Source: Vibrio sp. 16
Lineage (GTDB): Bacteria; Pseudomonadota; Gammaproteobacteria; Enterobacterales; Vibrionaceae
Length of the DNA: 64,000 nt
Direction of reading: 5' to 3'
Assembly (NCBI RefSeq): GCF_963681195.1
Contig: NZ_OY808998.1
Location: 372,001 to 436,000 of the forward strand
Below, piece after piece: positions 18,454 through 27,281 of this stretch. Numbering within the stretch: position 1 is the stretch's first letter; every line of letters starts with the position of its first letter. The position numbers were made by a program, and so were the translations under genes. The notes beneath the pieces are model-generated. The model did not search any database and was not told the DNA's origin. It saw only the letters and a program-made list of their open reading frames with translations.

Positions 18454-20574
18454 TTACGCAACTTCAATCAGACTGACACTACCACTAACCGTATTTCTGC
18501 CTAGCTCTTTGGCCCGATACAGTGAGTCATCCGCTTCGACATACAAACGGTCGAAACTGAACTCACTTTGATTAAGCTCCAGTACCGCATACCCCACAGA
18601 GACGGTAAGAAACTCGCTGCACGTATTGAGATGATGCGGAATTTGCTCATCCTCAATGCATTTTCGGATACATTCCGCCAAATGGGCAACACGTTCGGGG
18701 GATTGATTTACCACTAGCAAGGCAAATTCCTCGCCACCAATTCGGCAAAACACTTCGTTTTCTGACTGAGTGTGATGCTGCAAAATATTGCCAATTCGCA
18801 TCAATGCGATATCGCCTTGCATATGGCCGTAATGATTGTTGTACAAACCAAAATGATCGATGTCGACCAGGATTAAACCGTAATGTTGGCTCCCATCCTC
18901 GCAACTCAAACACAACTCTTCTAACGTCGTTTCAAGCATGCGACGGTTACCCAATCGCGTCAACGGATCCATCTTTGCCATCATTTCAAGCTGTTCATTC
19001 GCTTTCTGTAGGTCGCGAGTACGCGCTTTCACTTCTTGCTCTAGATTCTCGTTCATCTGGTGAATCTCTTCTTGAGCCCGAGTGCGCAACAGAACTTCCG
19101 TCAGGTTGGACGCAAACATGCGAATGACCTCTCGCAGTTGGTGCGTCAGAGGGGTTCGTTTAATCAGGTTGTCTGCAGCGATAAACGCAATAGGCTCCCC
19201 GCTATTGTCGACAAGCATCGTCATCGCTGTCCAACCAAAACCTACGATATGGAAGTCATGGTAGATGGGAACCGACTCTTCAAACACCACATCGTTCGGG
19301 TTAACTTTAGCCGCATTCACGATTGAGCGCTCGACCGTATCTGAACGGTAGTAGGATTCGTCCACCACATTACCCTGAATATCGGTCCCCCAAGTACCTT
19401 GCATGTGGGTACACTCTTTATCGGTCAAAAATACCGCAAAGCGATCGATACCCAAGCGGTTAATGGCAAAGGTGACCGCAGATTTACATACTTCGCTCAC
19501 TGTCATGCAGCGCGACAACTCAACCATACTGGCGTGTAACATGCGCACATTTTGTTCTTGACGTTTGCGAATATAAATCTGGGAAAGGAGTGAGCCAAAT
19601 GACTCAAGCATCTGGCGTTGATAGGAGGTAATAGGATTACGATTAATATAGTTGTCGAGCGCGATCCAACCAATGATCTCTTCGCCATCACGGAGGATAA
19701 GCATACCGTTCCAGCCCTGACCAATCACGTTGCCAGCGGTGTACAATGGCGCACCGTCAACAATCACTAGGTTTTCTTTCCCTTCAAACAAGGCGTTAAT
19801 GTAGGTTTCTTCAAGCTGATGCAAATCATATTGGGTATGGTGCTCACTGGCTGTGTTACCGAACTCGTCGGTGCCGTAAGTCCCACTAAAGCAGCGCTTT
19901 TTAATGTCGAGCAGCATGAACACAGCGCGGTCGAACCCTAGTTTATCTCGCACTGACTCAACCGCCATTCGATATAACTCATCAAGATTAGATGGATTAG
20001 AAATGTCCACCGCCACTTGTTGGACAAGTTTCATATTCTCAATGAACAGTTCGCGCTGTTTGATGACATCTAAATATTTGGCTTCTTTGATGTCTCGCTG
20101 TTTGAACTCTTTCGCGGCTTCGGTTTCCGCGCGAACACATTGCCAGCGCGCGGCGATAATCTGTAGCGCCTCCAGTTGATTGCTCTCATTCGACTGGCTG
20201 ATACGCTGAGGATCCACATTCTCGGCAATAAGGTAGGTACGCATTTCAGGATGGTTGTCGAGCATAAACACATAGCTCTCAGATGACATGTGCTGTTCGT
20301 ATGCCCATTGACACGTGTTCATTTTTAGAGGCAGAAGACCATCAGAGGTGTCAAATTGCGATACCCAAGTCCAGAAGGTTTTAGGGTATAGTTCCAAGTC
20401 AGCGGGTTCCCCTTTCTTGTAAAGGAACTCGGCGGAGTTGCCGCCTTTCGGTTCGCTGAACACACCGATGTGCTCTACACCCAAGAGTTCATCGATATAC
20501 TGGAACAACGAATTAGCGAGAAACCTTTGGTTCCTAGCTGATAAGATGTTTTTGAGTAGCATTCGTGGGAACAT
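18454..20574 (-). CDS. Double-GAF diguanylate cyclase (GGDEF)
   Basis: Predicted cytoplasmic c-di-GMP synthase of about 706 residues. An N-terminal region of about 180 residues of unknown fold is followed by two GAF-like sensor domains (FDRAVFMLLDI... near 220-360 and IDRFAVFLTDK... near 385-520). A coiled coil (residues about 530-560) then leads to the GGDEF domain, with GLILVDIDHFGLYNN and an intact GGEEF. The frame is open to 20640 through a TTG, but the ATG at 20574 with AGGA nearby is the more likely start. No RxxD inhibition site sits at the usual spacing: the residues before GGEEF read ENEVFCRI. The GAF ligands are unknown. Confidence 0.9.
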   Translation of the reverse strand: MFPRMLLKNILSARNQRFLANSLFQYIDELLGVEHIGVFSEPKGGNSAEFLYKKGEPADLELYPKTFWTWVSQFDTSDGLLPLKMNTCQWAYEQHMSSESYVFMLDNHPEMRTYLIAENVDPQRISQSNESNQLEALQIIAARWQCVRAETEAAKEFKQRDIKEAKYLDVIKQRELFIENMKLVQQVAVDISNPSNLDELYRMAVESVRDKLGFDRAVFMLLDIKKRCFSGTYGTDEFGNTASEHHTQYDLHQLEETYINALFEGKENLVIVDGAPLYTAGNVIGQGWNGMLILRDGEEIIGWIALDNYINRNPITSYQRQMLESFGSLLSQIYIRKRQEQNVRMLHASMVELSRCMTVSEVCKSAVTFAINRLGIDRFAVFLTDKECTHMQGTWGTDIQGNVVDESYYRSDTVERSIVNAAKVNPNDVVFEESVPIYHDFHIVGFGWTAMTMLVDNSGEPIAFIAADNLIKRTPLTHQLREVIRMFASNLTEVLLRTRAQEEIHQMNENLEQEVKARTRDLQKANEQLEMMAKMDPLTRLGNRRMLETTLEELCLSCEDGSQHYGLILVDIDHFGLYNNHYGHMQGDIALMRIGNILQHHTQSENEVFCRIGGEEFALLVVNQSPERVAHLAECIRKCIEDEQIPHHLNTCSEFLTVSVGYAVLELNQSEFSFDRLYVEADDSLYRAKELGRNTVSGSVSLIEVA

Positions 20575-20873
20575 AATCCTAGCCTGGACCTTTTTTATTA
20601 TCTTTTTTCGATTAAAAAAGTAACAGTTACCAAGGTGCAATCAAATGTTATTCGGGGCCATTGTTAAGTGCCTCGCATTTCATATGAAGCAAGTTTACGA
20701 GATATGATACGACTTACATTTTTTATGATCTTATTTCCAAAACTTACATCAGTGAGCAATATGTAATTTGTTTATCCGATACGACCTCGAAGAAAGAGAA
20801 TCATCCCTAAGTTTGGATCGGTATAAAATAAAAGTACCAAGGGCGTACACCCCCAATATCTCTGGAGAGACCA

Positions 20874-21353
20874 TTGAAAAAGCTATTGTTGATGACTTTA
20901 CTGACTCTGTTTTCAGCGGTGTCCATTGCAGGCGTAGACTTAGTTAAAGTGGATAAATCTAAACGCCGAATGTACCTGATGGATGGCAAAGAGGTGGTGC
21001 GGGAGTATAGAGTCGCTCTGGGGCAATCACCAAAAGGACATAAGAGACAGGAAGGCGATCAAAAAACCCCAGAAGGTCGCTACTATCTCGATTTTGTTAT
21101 CGAAGACTCGCAATACTATAAGTCGATCCATATTAGCTACCCCAACCTGCGGGATAGAACGTATGCAAGAGTACACAACCTCGACCCAGGCGGAGACATC
21201 AAGATACACGGTTTGAAAAACGGAGAGCGTCGTCCAGCCAATTATGTGCAAAGCTTCGACTGGACGGATGGCTGTATCGCCATTACTAATCAAGAAATGG
21301 ACGAGTTACTCAGCCTAGTGACTATTGGCACGCCTATCGAGATTGTTTGGTGA
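20874..21353 (+). CDS. L,D-transpeptidase (YkuD) family protein
   Basis: A 159-residue exported protein with a signal peptide (KKLLLMTLLTLFSAVSIAG). A YkuD domain follows: KSKRRMYLMDG, TPEGRYYLD, then HGLKNG and the catalytic block DGCIAITN, with cysteine as nucleophile. YkuD enzymes cross-link peptidoglycan stems or attach lipoproteins. The canonical S/T-x-GC is TDGC here, which fits. The start is a TTG with GGAGAG upstream. The gene converges on the YddG-like gene, and the two coding ends overlap by 20 bases. Confidence 0.88.
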   Translation: MKKLLLMTLLTLFSAVSIAGVDLVKVDKSKRRMYLMDGKEVVREYRVALGQSPKGHKRQEGDQKTPEGRYYLDFVIEDSQYYKSIHISYPNLRDRTYARVHNLDPGGDIKIHGLKNGERRPANYVQSFDWTDGCIAITNQEMDELLSLVTIGTPIEIVW

Positions 21354-22239
21354 TCGGTTTATCTCGTGTCACCCACCAACACATCAACGACCCCAAGGTC
21401 ACCATCACGACGCCCTGTAGAAAACTAGACGACAGTGCAATCCCTAAAATAATCGACGAAATAATGGTCGATAAAACAGGGGTAAAATACGACAACGTCG
21501 CCAGTAGCACCATGTTCCCACCAATGATGGCGTAGTTCCATAACGCATAACCACTGCCCATAAACACGCCAGCTACCAAGAGTAAGCTGCCTGACTCTAA
21601 CGTCACATTCATTCCAGTTTCTGCGCTTAGGGCGTATTTGATCCAGAGAGAAACCGCCGTCATGATGAAAAACAGCGTGATAGCATTTTGCCCATTGGAA
21701 ATTCGCTTGGTCAAATTACAGTAGATTGCCCATAGGAAAGCGCCAATAAACGCCATCGCGTAGGTCGTCGGGTTAGTGGCAATGTTGGCACTGATTTGGG
21801 TTAAAGAGAGCCCTTGATCGCCAGAAATACTCCATGCGACGCCAACAAACGCCAGTGCCACACTTGGATACACCAATAGATTGGTTTTCTTGCCACTCAC
21901 CAACACCGCCAAAAGCACGGTTAACGCTGGCCATAAGTAATTAATCACCAACATTTCAATGGCTTGTTGGCGATCATTCGCCATTGCCAAAGCCAGAGCT
22001 AAACACATTTCATAGGCGACAAAAAGCCCGCCGCCGAGCAGCACGTAACGCAGAGAATATTGGCGCCATTTGGGCACGCCCATCACCGCGACAAGAAACA
22101 GGGCAGCAACGGTGTAAATCGACGCGGCTCCGCCAACAGGACCAAGCATTTCCGTTACCGCACGGGCAACGCCCATCACACTGCTCCAAAGCAGAATGGC
22201 CGCAATACCGGCGATAGTAAATTTATGGGTTTGAAACAT
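21334..22239 (-). CDS. yddG: YddG-like aromatic amino acid exporter (DMT family)
   Basis: A ten-helix DMT transporter of about 301 residues. The start (IAAILLWSSVMGVARAVTE followed by GPVGGAASIYT) closely resembles E. coli YddG, which exports aromatic amino acids and paraquat-like compounds. The frame is open from a TTG at 22257; the ATG at 22239 aligns with known YddG starts. The terminator of the upstream osmC-like gene lies immediately before it, so its expression may depend on read-through or on a promoter overlapping that hairpin. Its end overlaps the convergent YkuD gene. Confidence 0.82.
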   Translation of the reverse strand: MFQTHKFTIAGIAAILLWSSVMGVARAVTEMLGPVGGAASIYTVAALFLVAVMGVPKWRQYSLRYVLLGGGLFVAYEMCLALALAMANDRQQAIEMLVINYLWPALTVLLAVLVSGKKTNLLVYPSVALAFVGVAWSISGDQGLSLTQISANIATNPTTYAMAFIGAFLWAIYCNLTKRISNGQNAITLFFIMTAVSLWIKYALSAETGMNVTLESGSLLLVAGVFMGSGYALWNYAIIGGNMVLLATLSYFTPVLSTIISSIILGIALSSSFLQGVVMVTLGSLMCWWVTRDKPITKQSR

Positions 22240-22253
22240 AGTGATTATCTTCG

Positions 22254-22281
22254 TCAAAAAAGCCGAGCAAATTGCTCGGCT
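22254..22281 (-). terminator. Terminator between the osmC-like gene and yddG
   Basis: On the minus strand the stem AGCCGAGCAA / TTGCTCGGCT is followed directly by TTTTT. It ends about 15 bases before the yddG ATG. Confidence 0.8.
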
Positions 22282-22302
22282 AGTTATGAGGTGAGCGTGA
22301 AA

Positions 22303-22701
22303 CTAGATGATTTCCCAACTGTGTGTCATCTCCACACCTTGGCCAAGCATCAAACACACTGAACAATACTTTTCCAGAGAATCGGCAGCGACTTTCGCGA
22401 CGACCTCTGCATCTAGGCTCTCTCCAGACACTTCAAAATGAATATTCACCTTAGTAAAAATACGTGGTGCCGTTTCACGACGCTCTGTGGTCAATTTAGC
22501 AGTACATGCTGTCACAGCTTGGCCCGCTTCTTTGAGCCCATCGACAACGTCTACCGAGCTACAACCACCAGCGGCCATCAATACCATCTCCATTGGGCTT
22601 GGAGCGGTCGCTCCGCCGTTGCCATCCATTACCACGGAATGCCCCGACTGGGAGTGACCTAAAAACTTAAACTCATCAATCCATTTCACTTCAGCTTGCA
22701 T
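22303..22701 (-). CDS. OsmC-family protein
   Basis: A 132-residue OsmC/Ohr-fold protein. A reactive cysteine is in AAGGCSSVD (near residue 48) and a second in LEKYCSVCLML (near 112), the pair that reduces organic peroxides in this fold. The length fits the short YhfA-like OsmC group rather than Ohr. It is 11 bp downstream of the oxidoreductase gene, so the two are probably co-transcribed (lysE-type, oxidoreductase, osmC). It ends at a terminator. Confidence 0.88.
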   Translation of the reverse strand: MQAEVKWIDEFKFLGHSQSGHSVVMDGNGGATAPSPMEMVLMAAGGCSSVDVVDGLKEAGQAVTACTAKLTTERRETAPRIFTKVNIHFEVSGESLDAEVVAKVAADSLEKYCSVCLMLGQGVEMTHSWEII

Positions 22702-22712
22702 CTGTTTTTCTC

Positions 22713-23708
22713 TTATTTGGTTGAGCTAATCGTATCTGTAGGGAACTTCACACCGGTTTGGCGGCGAATTTCCTCGAGTAATTTTGCCACAATCAAGGAT
22801 CGTTGCGTGCACTTTTCATCTGCTGATTTCTGCTTGAACTGCCTAGCAAACTCTTGTGCTTCGTAATACATTGGGTTGGTCTCTTGCTTAACGCTCAGAT
22901 CCACGCCTAAATCACTGCCTCGAGTGAATTTGGTGAGCTTCTTCGCTGTCGAGATCATATCAATCAACAGTGCCCCCTCTTCCCCTTGTATTTCACTCGG
23001 TAAGTAGGAATCACTGATTTTCGAATGTTGCAAGACCACTTCAAAGCCATCGTAGCTCATAGTGACACTGCCACTGCCGTCCACTCCTGATTCCAAAAGG
23101 TGCGCTTGCGCATGCACTGCCAAGGGCTCACCAAACAGCTCAACTGCCGAACTCAAACAGTAGAAACCAATATCCATGATGGAACCGTTGGCAAACGCTG
23201 GATTGAACGTATTGGGATTTTCGCCCGCGAGGTATTTTTGATAACGCGACGAATACTGACAATAGGTGATCAAACCTTTGCGAATCTTGCCGATTCCCGA
23301 AAGGGCGTCTTTTAAACGCTTAAAGTTAGGCATATGACAAGACATAAAGGCTTCAAACAGAATCACATTGTGTTCTTTTGCCACCTCAAACATCTGCTGT
23401 GCGAGTGCAAAACTTGAGGCCATCGGTTTTTCAACGATGACGTTCTTACCCGCTTTCATCATTTGAATCGCTTGTGGACCATGAAGGCTATTGGGGCTCG
23501 CTATGTACACAACATCGATTAAAGGTGATGTCGCTAGCGCATCAAGATCATCAAACAGCGCAGGGTTGTCATACTTTTCCGCGAATTTTTCTGCACTTTC
23601 AAGTGAACGCGAATATACCCCTGCGAGTTGATACTCCCCCGATTTCAACGCCGCTTCAACAAACTGGTCTGTGATCCAGTTGGTCCCAATGACCGCAAGT
23701 CTTATCAT
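22713..23708 (-). CDS. Gfo/Idh/MocA-family oxidoreductase
   Basis: NAD(P)-dependent dehydrogenase of 331 residues. The Rossmann start MIRLAVIGTNWITDQF is followed by VYIASPNSLHG (near 70) and the family signature EKPMASS (near 97, catalytic lysine). The C-terminal half is the usual substrate domain. The frame is open to 23744, but GGGAG lies seven bases before the ATG at 23708. It lies in a run of minus-strand genes after lysE (45 bp gap). Sugar or cyclitol substrates are usual for the family; none can be named here. Confidence 0.87.
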   Translation of the reverse strand: MIRLAVIGTNWITDQFVEAALKSGEYQLAGVYSRSLESAEKFAEKYDNPALFDDLDALATSPLIDVVYIASPNSLHGPQAIQMMKAGKNVIVEKPMASSFALAQQMFEVAKEHNVILFEAFMSCHMPNFKRLKDALSGIGKIRKGLITYCQYSSRYQKYLAGENPNTFNPAFANGSIMDIGFYCLSSAVELFGEPLAVHAQAHLLESGVDGSGSVTMSYDGFEVVLQHSKISDSYLPSEIQGEEGALLIDMISTAKKLTKFTRGSDLGVDLSVKQETNPMYYEAQEFARQFKQKSADEKCTQRSLIVAKLLEEIRRQTGVKFPTDTISSTK

Positions 23709-23753
23709 TATTTTCTCCCTGATTACCCACTCTAACGTGGGCATGGTTGTTAT

Positions 23754-24368
23754 CTAGACTGTGAGCACGACTCGGATAGCAAGCAATATGAGTACCGCGC
23801 CAGACAATCTGTCGATCAACTGTGCTTTGGAACGAATTCTATCAATTATTTTCGGGCTGGATAGTAAAAAAGTAATCAAGGTATACCACAAACCATCGAC
23901 CACCAGAGGTGTTGCAACGATCACCGTTTTTGCCACATAGCCATCTCCGACTGCAACAAACTGGCTAAACAGTGCGATAAAGAAAAGAGCAATCTTCGGG
24001 CTAAGCAGTGAGATTAAGAAGCCTTCTCTCGCCGACTGCCAAAGGCTAGTTTGCTCACCCGATTCCAGCTTAGCGGCAACACCACCTTTCGAGCGCAGCG
24101 CATTGAATCCCAAGTAGGCTAAGTAGCCCGCGCCCGCGTAACTGATACTCTTAAACAATAGTGGGGATTGCTGCAGCACCACAGCCAAGCCGATAAGGGT
24201 AATAAACGCATAGATACCAATCCCTGTCGCATGAGCCCACGCCGCCGCGAGCCCATTCATACGGCCTCCAGCCAAGCTGTGTTTCGCCACGAGCGCCAGA
24301 CTTGGCCCAGGCGACATCGCACCTAATAGGCAAATAGTAAACAGTGAAAGCCAAACCGTCAGAGTCAT
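23754..24368 (-). CDS. LysE/RhtB-family amino acid exporter
   Basis: A 204-residue inner-membrane protein with about six helices. GAMSPGPSLALVAKHSLAGGR near residue 16 is the LysE/RhtB signature (quoted in part: MSPGPSL). Members export lysine, threonine, homoserine or related compounds. The upstream 88 bp carry a striking repeat and palindrome (see 24419-24465) that overlap the stop of the lysR-type gene, suggesting a regulated promoter. An Lrp-type and a LysR-type regulator lie just upstream on the same strand. Confidence 0.88.
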   Translation of the reverse strand: MTLTVWLSLFTICLLGAMSPGPSLALVAKHSLAGGRMNGLAAAWAHATGIGIYAFITLIGLAVVLQQSPLLFKSISYAGAGYLAYLGFNALRSKGGVAAKLESGEQTSLWQSAREGFLISLLSPKIALFFIALFSQFVAVGDGYVAKTVIVATPLVVDGLWYTLITFLLSSPKIIDRIRSKAQLIDRLSGAVLILLAIRVVLTV

Positions 24369-24418
24369 CTTTTTTTCCTAATTGTTGTGTCCTTTTGCCA
24401 AGGTAAATGACACAGGCT

Positions 24419-24465
24419 ATGATTTGAAATTGTCATTAATCATACCAATCATGATTTCAAATCAT
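24419..24465. repeat. Inverted repeat and palindrome upstream of the LysE exporter
   Basis: ATGATTTGAAAT (24419-24430) is repeated in inverted form at 24454-24465. The right arm lies inside a perfect 15-base palindrome ATGATTTCAAATCAT (24451-24465) that covers the stop codon of the lysR-type gene. The position before the exporter start suggests an operator. Confidence 0.6.
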
Positions 24466-25380
24466 ACCTATCGAATAAGGGCATGTTTGCATGACATGGA
24501 GAACCCGCTCTCTCATCCATTGATGCGCGTTATCGAGGTCATATTTGGGGTGCCACATCAGCCAATACAGGTGTGCCTGAGTATCAAAAGGGAGAGTCGC
24601 GTAAGTAAGTGGATACTCACGTGAGAGATTAATCGCAATATGCTCAGGCACAATCATCAAATAATCACTCGCAAGTAAGGCGTTAATGGCAGCTGAAAAG
24701 AACGGCACTTTGAGTGCAATTCTGCGCTGATAACCCAATGCATTCAGGGCAATATCTGCAGGGCTGTCTTTGTCTCCTCCCCCCGTCACTTTGAGATGTG
24801 AGTACGCCGTTATCTGGTCACAGCTCAGCGATTCAATGCTCGCCAATGGGTGGTTTTTTCGCATCAAGCAAAGGGATTTATCTTCGCCAATTTGAACACT
24901 GCTTAGATGTTTGGGCGGCTCAGGCAACATGGTCGATGCTAAATGTATGCCTTGCTCATTCATTTTGGAAAGATAATCAGGCTGCCATAGACGGTACGCC
25001 AAATTCACCTTCGGCGCATGCTCTGCACCGAGGGCGACAATATTTGGCAGAATATACTGCGCCACGTAGTCACTCGAGGAGATGACAAACTCTTGTTGCC
25101 ACAGCAAAGGATCAAACGGTTTGTCATTGAGCAGTTGATCTACCTCACCCAGCAGTTGAGCCAGCTTTCCTCTCATAGCCATCGCCTTGGGTGTCGGGAT
25201 CAACTGATTGCCATCACGGACCAATAGGGAATCACCGCACAGCTCTCTCAGTTGGGACAGCTGTCGGCTTACTGCCGATTGAGTTAGATTGAGCTTCTCG
25301 GCGGCGCGACTCACATGGCACTCATCTAACAGCACTTGCAATGAGCGAAGCAAGTTTAGGTTGATCTGGTCAATGGCCAT
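24457..25380 (-). CDS. LysR-family transcriptional regulator
   Basis: A 307-residue LysR-type regulator. The N-terminal helix-turn-helix is clear (LRSLQVLLDECHVSRAAEKL, then TQSAVSRQLSQLR). The rest is the periplasmic-binding-like effector domain. Its start overlaps the end of the upstream Lrp-type gene by 11 bases, so the two are co-transcribed. It lies just before the LysE exporter, a plausible target. The effector is unknown. Confidence 0.9.
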   Translation of the reverse strand: MAIDQINLNLLRSLQVLLDECHVSRAAEKLNLTQSAVSRQLSQLRELCGDSLLVRDGNQLIPTPKAMAMRGKLAQLLGEVDQLLNDKPFDPLLWQQEFVISSSDYVAQYILPNIVALGAEHAPKVNLAYRLWQPDYLSKMNEQGIHLASTMLPEPPKHLSSVQIGEDKSLCLMRKNHPLASIESLSCDQITAYSHLKVTGGGDKDSPADIALNALGYQRRIALKVPFFSAAINALLASDYLMIVPEHIAINLSREYPLTYATLPFDTQAHLYWLMWHPKYDLDNAHQWMRERVLHVMQTCPYSIGMI

Positions 25381-25819
25381 GGGTATTGAAAAACTCCGTT
25401 AAGACGGTATGGGTCATTAAATGTCGTAACTCAGGGATGGTTTGCAGTTCATCACGGACTTGATTCAACCGCTGCATAGTTGGCACTTCCACAAAGAGCA
25501 TCATGTCAGTCTCGCCACTAATCGCATGACACCACTTCACCCCGTCAATCTGGTAGATCTTTTCTGCGTAAGTCTCGCAGTACTGAGTCGTCGAGGACAT
25601 ATCGAACTTAAGCGCCAAATAGGCTTGAATTTTAGGAGCGTCGCTTTGTTTATCTGCAAGTTGAGCGTGATAGCCCAAAATAACCTTTTCCTGCTCCAGC
25701 TTAGCAATGCGTGCCGTCACCGCCGAACGCGACAGATTGACCTGACGAGCAATATCACTTACGGAGGATCTCGCGTTGCGTTTTAGTATCTCTATGATTT
25801 GATGATCAAATTTGTCCAT
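25370..25819 (-). CDS. Lrp/AsnC-family transcriptional regulator
   Basis: A 149-residue Lrp-type regulator. The helix-turn-helix is in the first 55 residues (ILKRNARSSVSDIARQVNLS), followed by the RAM ligand-binding domain (HAISGETDMMLFVEV). The frame is open to 25834, but GGAAG lies just before the ATG at 25819. It is divergent from the YjeH-like exporter at 26016, with about 196 bp between, a typical layout of an Lrp regulator controlling an amino-acid exporter. Confidence 0.9.
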   Translation of the reverse strand: MDKFDHQIIEILKRNARSSVSDIARQVNLSRSAVTARIAKLEQEKVILGYHAQLADKQSDAPKIQAYLALKFDMSSTTQYCETYAEKIYQIDGVKWCHAISGETDMMLFVEVPTMQRLNQVRDELQTIPELRHLMTHTVLTEFFNTHGH

Positions 25820-26015
25820 ATTCTTCCAGCTCATTACCCAACTTATCCTGTTGATTAAAAGTAATGTGACACAAACGCCCGACAGGGGAAAGTGATCAAT
25901 TTGACTTATCTAACAGGAATTTCCGTCACATTGACTTTTATCTACGACGAATTGATGGCTGTCATCATGCGAGTAATTGATTAAGCTGTAATCCACTAGC
26001 ACAGGAAGCAATGCA

Positions 26016-27281
26016 ATGAGCGAACTCAGAAAGGATATCACCTTAATCTCTGGCATAGGCCAACTCTCAACCACGTTACTCGGCACAGGTCTATTTATGG
26101 TGCCTGCCATCGCCGCGGGTATTGCTGGCCACTTTTCTCTCTGGGCTTGGTTGATTCTGTTTGTCGCCATTTGCCCAATCGCCCTAACGTTTGCCCAACT
26201 TGGAAAACGTTACCCAAATGCAGGCGGCACTGCCTACTTTGTCAGACAAGCGTTCAATAAGCGGTTAGAAAAAAGCGTCGCTTGGTTGTTTGTTAGCGTC
26301 ATTCCTGTTGGCGTTCCCGCTGCGATTGCCTTGGCGGCCGGTTTTTTACAACAGCTTCTGCCACAGCCAATCAATAGCTCTCTTGTGGCACAAATTATCA
26401 CCGTCGGCCTGCTTGTCGCGGTCAACCTCGCGGGGACCAAATCCTCTGGAAGGTTACAGACGGTCATCGCGCTGAGTATTTTCGCTCTCATCGCGAGCTT
26501 TTGGTGGCAAGGTTCAATTGGTACATCAGACATGGTTATGCCAGAACTTACTCAAGAGTCCCTCTGGAGTATCGGCGCCGCGCTTGGTGTGATGTTTTGG
26601 TGCTTTGTCGGTATAGAAGCATTTGCGCATATGGGAGAAGAGTTTAAAAACCCACAACGTGATTTCCCTATCGCGATCTTGATTGGGTGTTTTATCGCAG
26701 GCGCAACGTACTGGGCTTGCTCGGTCGTGATTCTAAAATACCACGCCTATGGTTCGGCGAGCTTTGACAGCGCCTCGATACCTTGGCTGTCTGAGCAACT
26801 GTTTGGCGAGAAATTTAAACTGTTGATCAGTGGACTTGGATTCGCAGCCTGCTTCGCTAGCGTCAACCTTTACACACAAAGTTTGTCGAGAATGGTTTGG
26901 GCACAAGCAAGGGATTATCGCCCAAATAGTGCACTGGCAAGACTCTCCATTCGTGGCGTCCCAGCGAATGCGACGATTGCGATTGCAGTCGTGCTGCTCA
27001 TCTCCTGCGTGATTGGTGAAATCTCAGGACTCGATTTGGAGTTTTTCCTCAAGCTAGCTAATGGCATCTTCGTTCTGGTGTATCTGCTGGCCATGCTCTC
27101 TGCGTTCAAACTTTTGACAGGAGCTGGCCGTTGGCTAGCTGCAGTTTCGCTAATGCTTTGCGTGCTCGTCTTCGCTTGTTTGGGTTGGTCCATGCTTTAC
27201 GCTTTGTGCGTATTCGGGCTGCTCTCTTTACCGTGGCAAAAGTATTCTGGCAAAAAAGAGACGCAAATCGAGCCGAACTAA
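26016..27281 (+). CDS. yjeH: YjeH-like L-methionine/branched-chain amino acid exporter
   Basis: APC-superfamily transporter of 421 residues with about twelve helices. The opening (GIGQLSTTLLGTGLFMVPA), YPNAGGTAYFV near residue 70 and LFVSVIPVGVPAA near 92 closely match E. coli YjeH, an exporter of methionine and branched-chain amino acids. The start has AGGAAGCA upstream. It is divergent from the Lrp-type regulator and converges on the MocR gene, overlapping its last four bases. Confidence 0.85.
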   Translation: MSELRKDITLISGIGQLSTTLLGTGLFMVPAIAAGIAGHFSLWAWLILFVAICPIALTFAQLGKRYPNAGGTAYFVRQAFNKRLEKSVAWLFVSVIPVGVPAAIALAAGFLQQLLPQPINSSLVAQIITVGLLVAVNLAGTKSSGRLQTVIALSIFALIASFWWQGSIGTSDMVMPELTQESLWSIGAALGVMFWCFVGIEAFAHMGEEFKNPQRDFPIAILIGCFIAGATYWACSVVILKYHAYGSASFDSASIPWLSEQLFGEKFKLLISGLGFAACFASVNLYTQSLSRMVWAQARDYRPNSALARLSIRGVPANATIAIAVVLLISCVIGEISGLDLEFFLKLANGIFVLVYLLAMLSAFKLLTGAGRWLAAVSLMLCVLVFACLGWSMLYALCVFGLLSLPWQKYSGKKETQIEPN

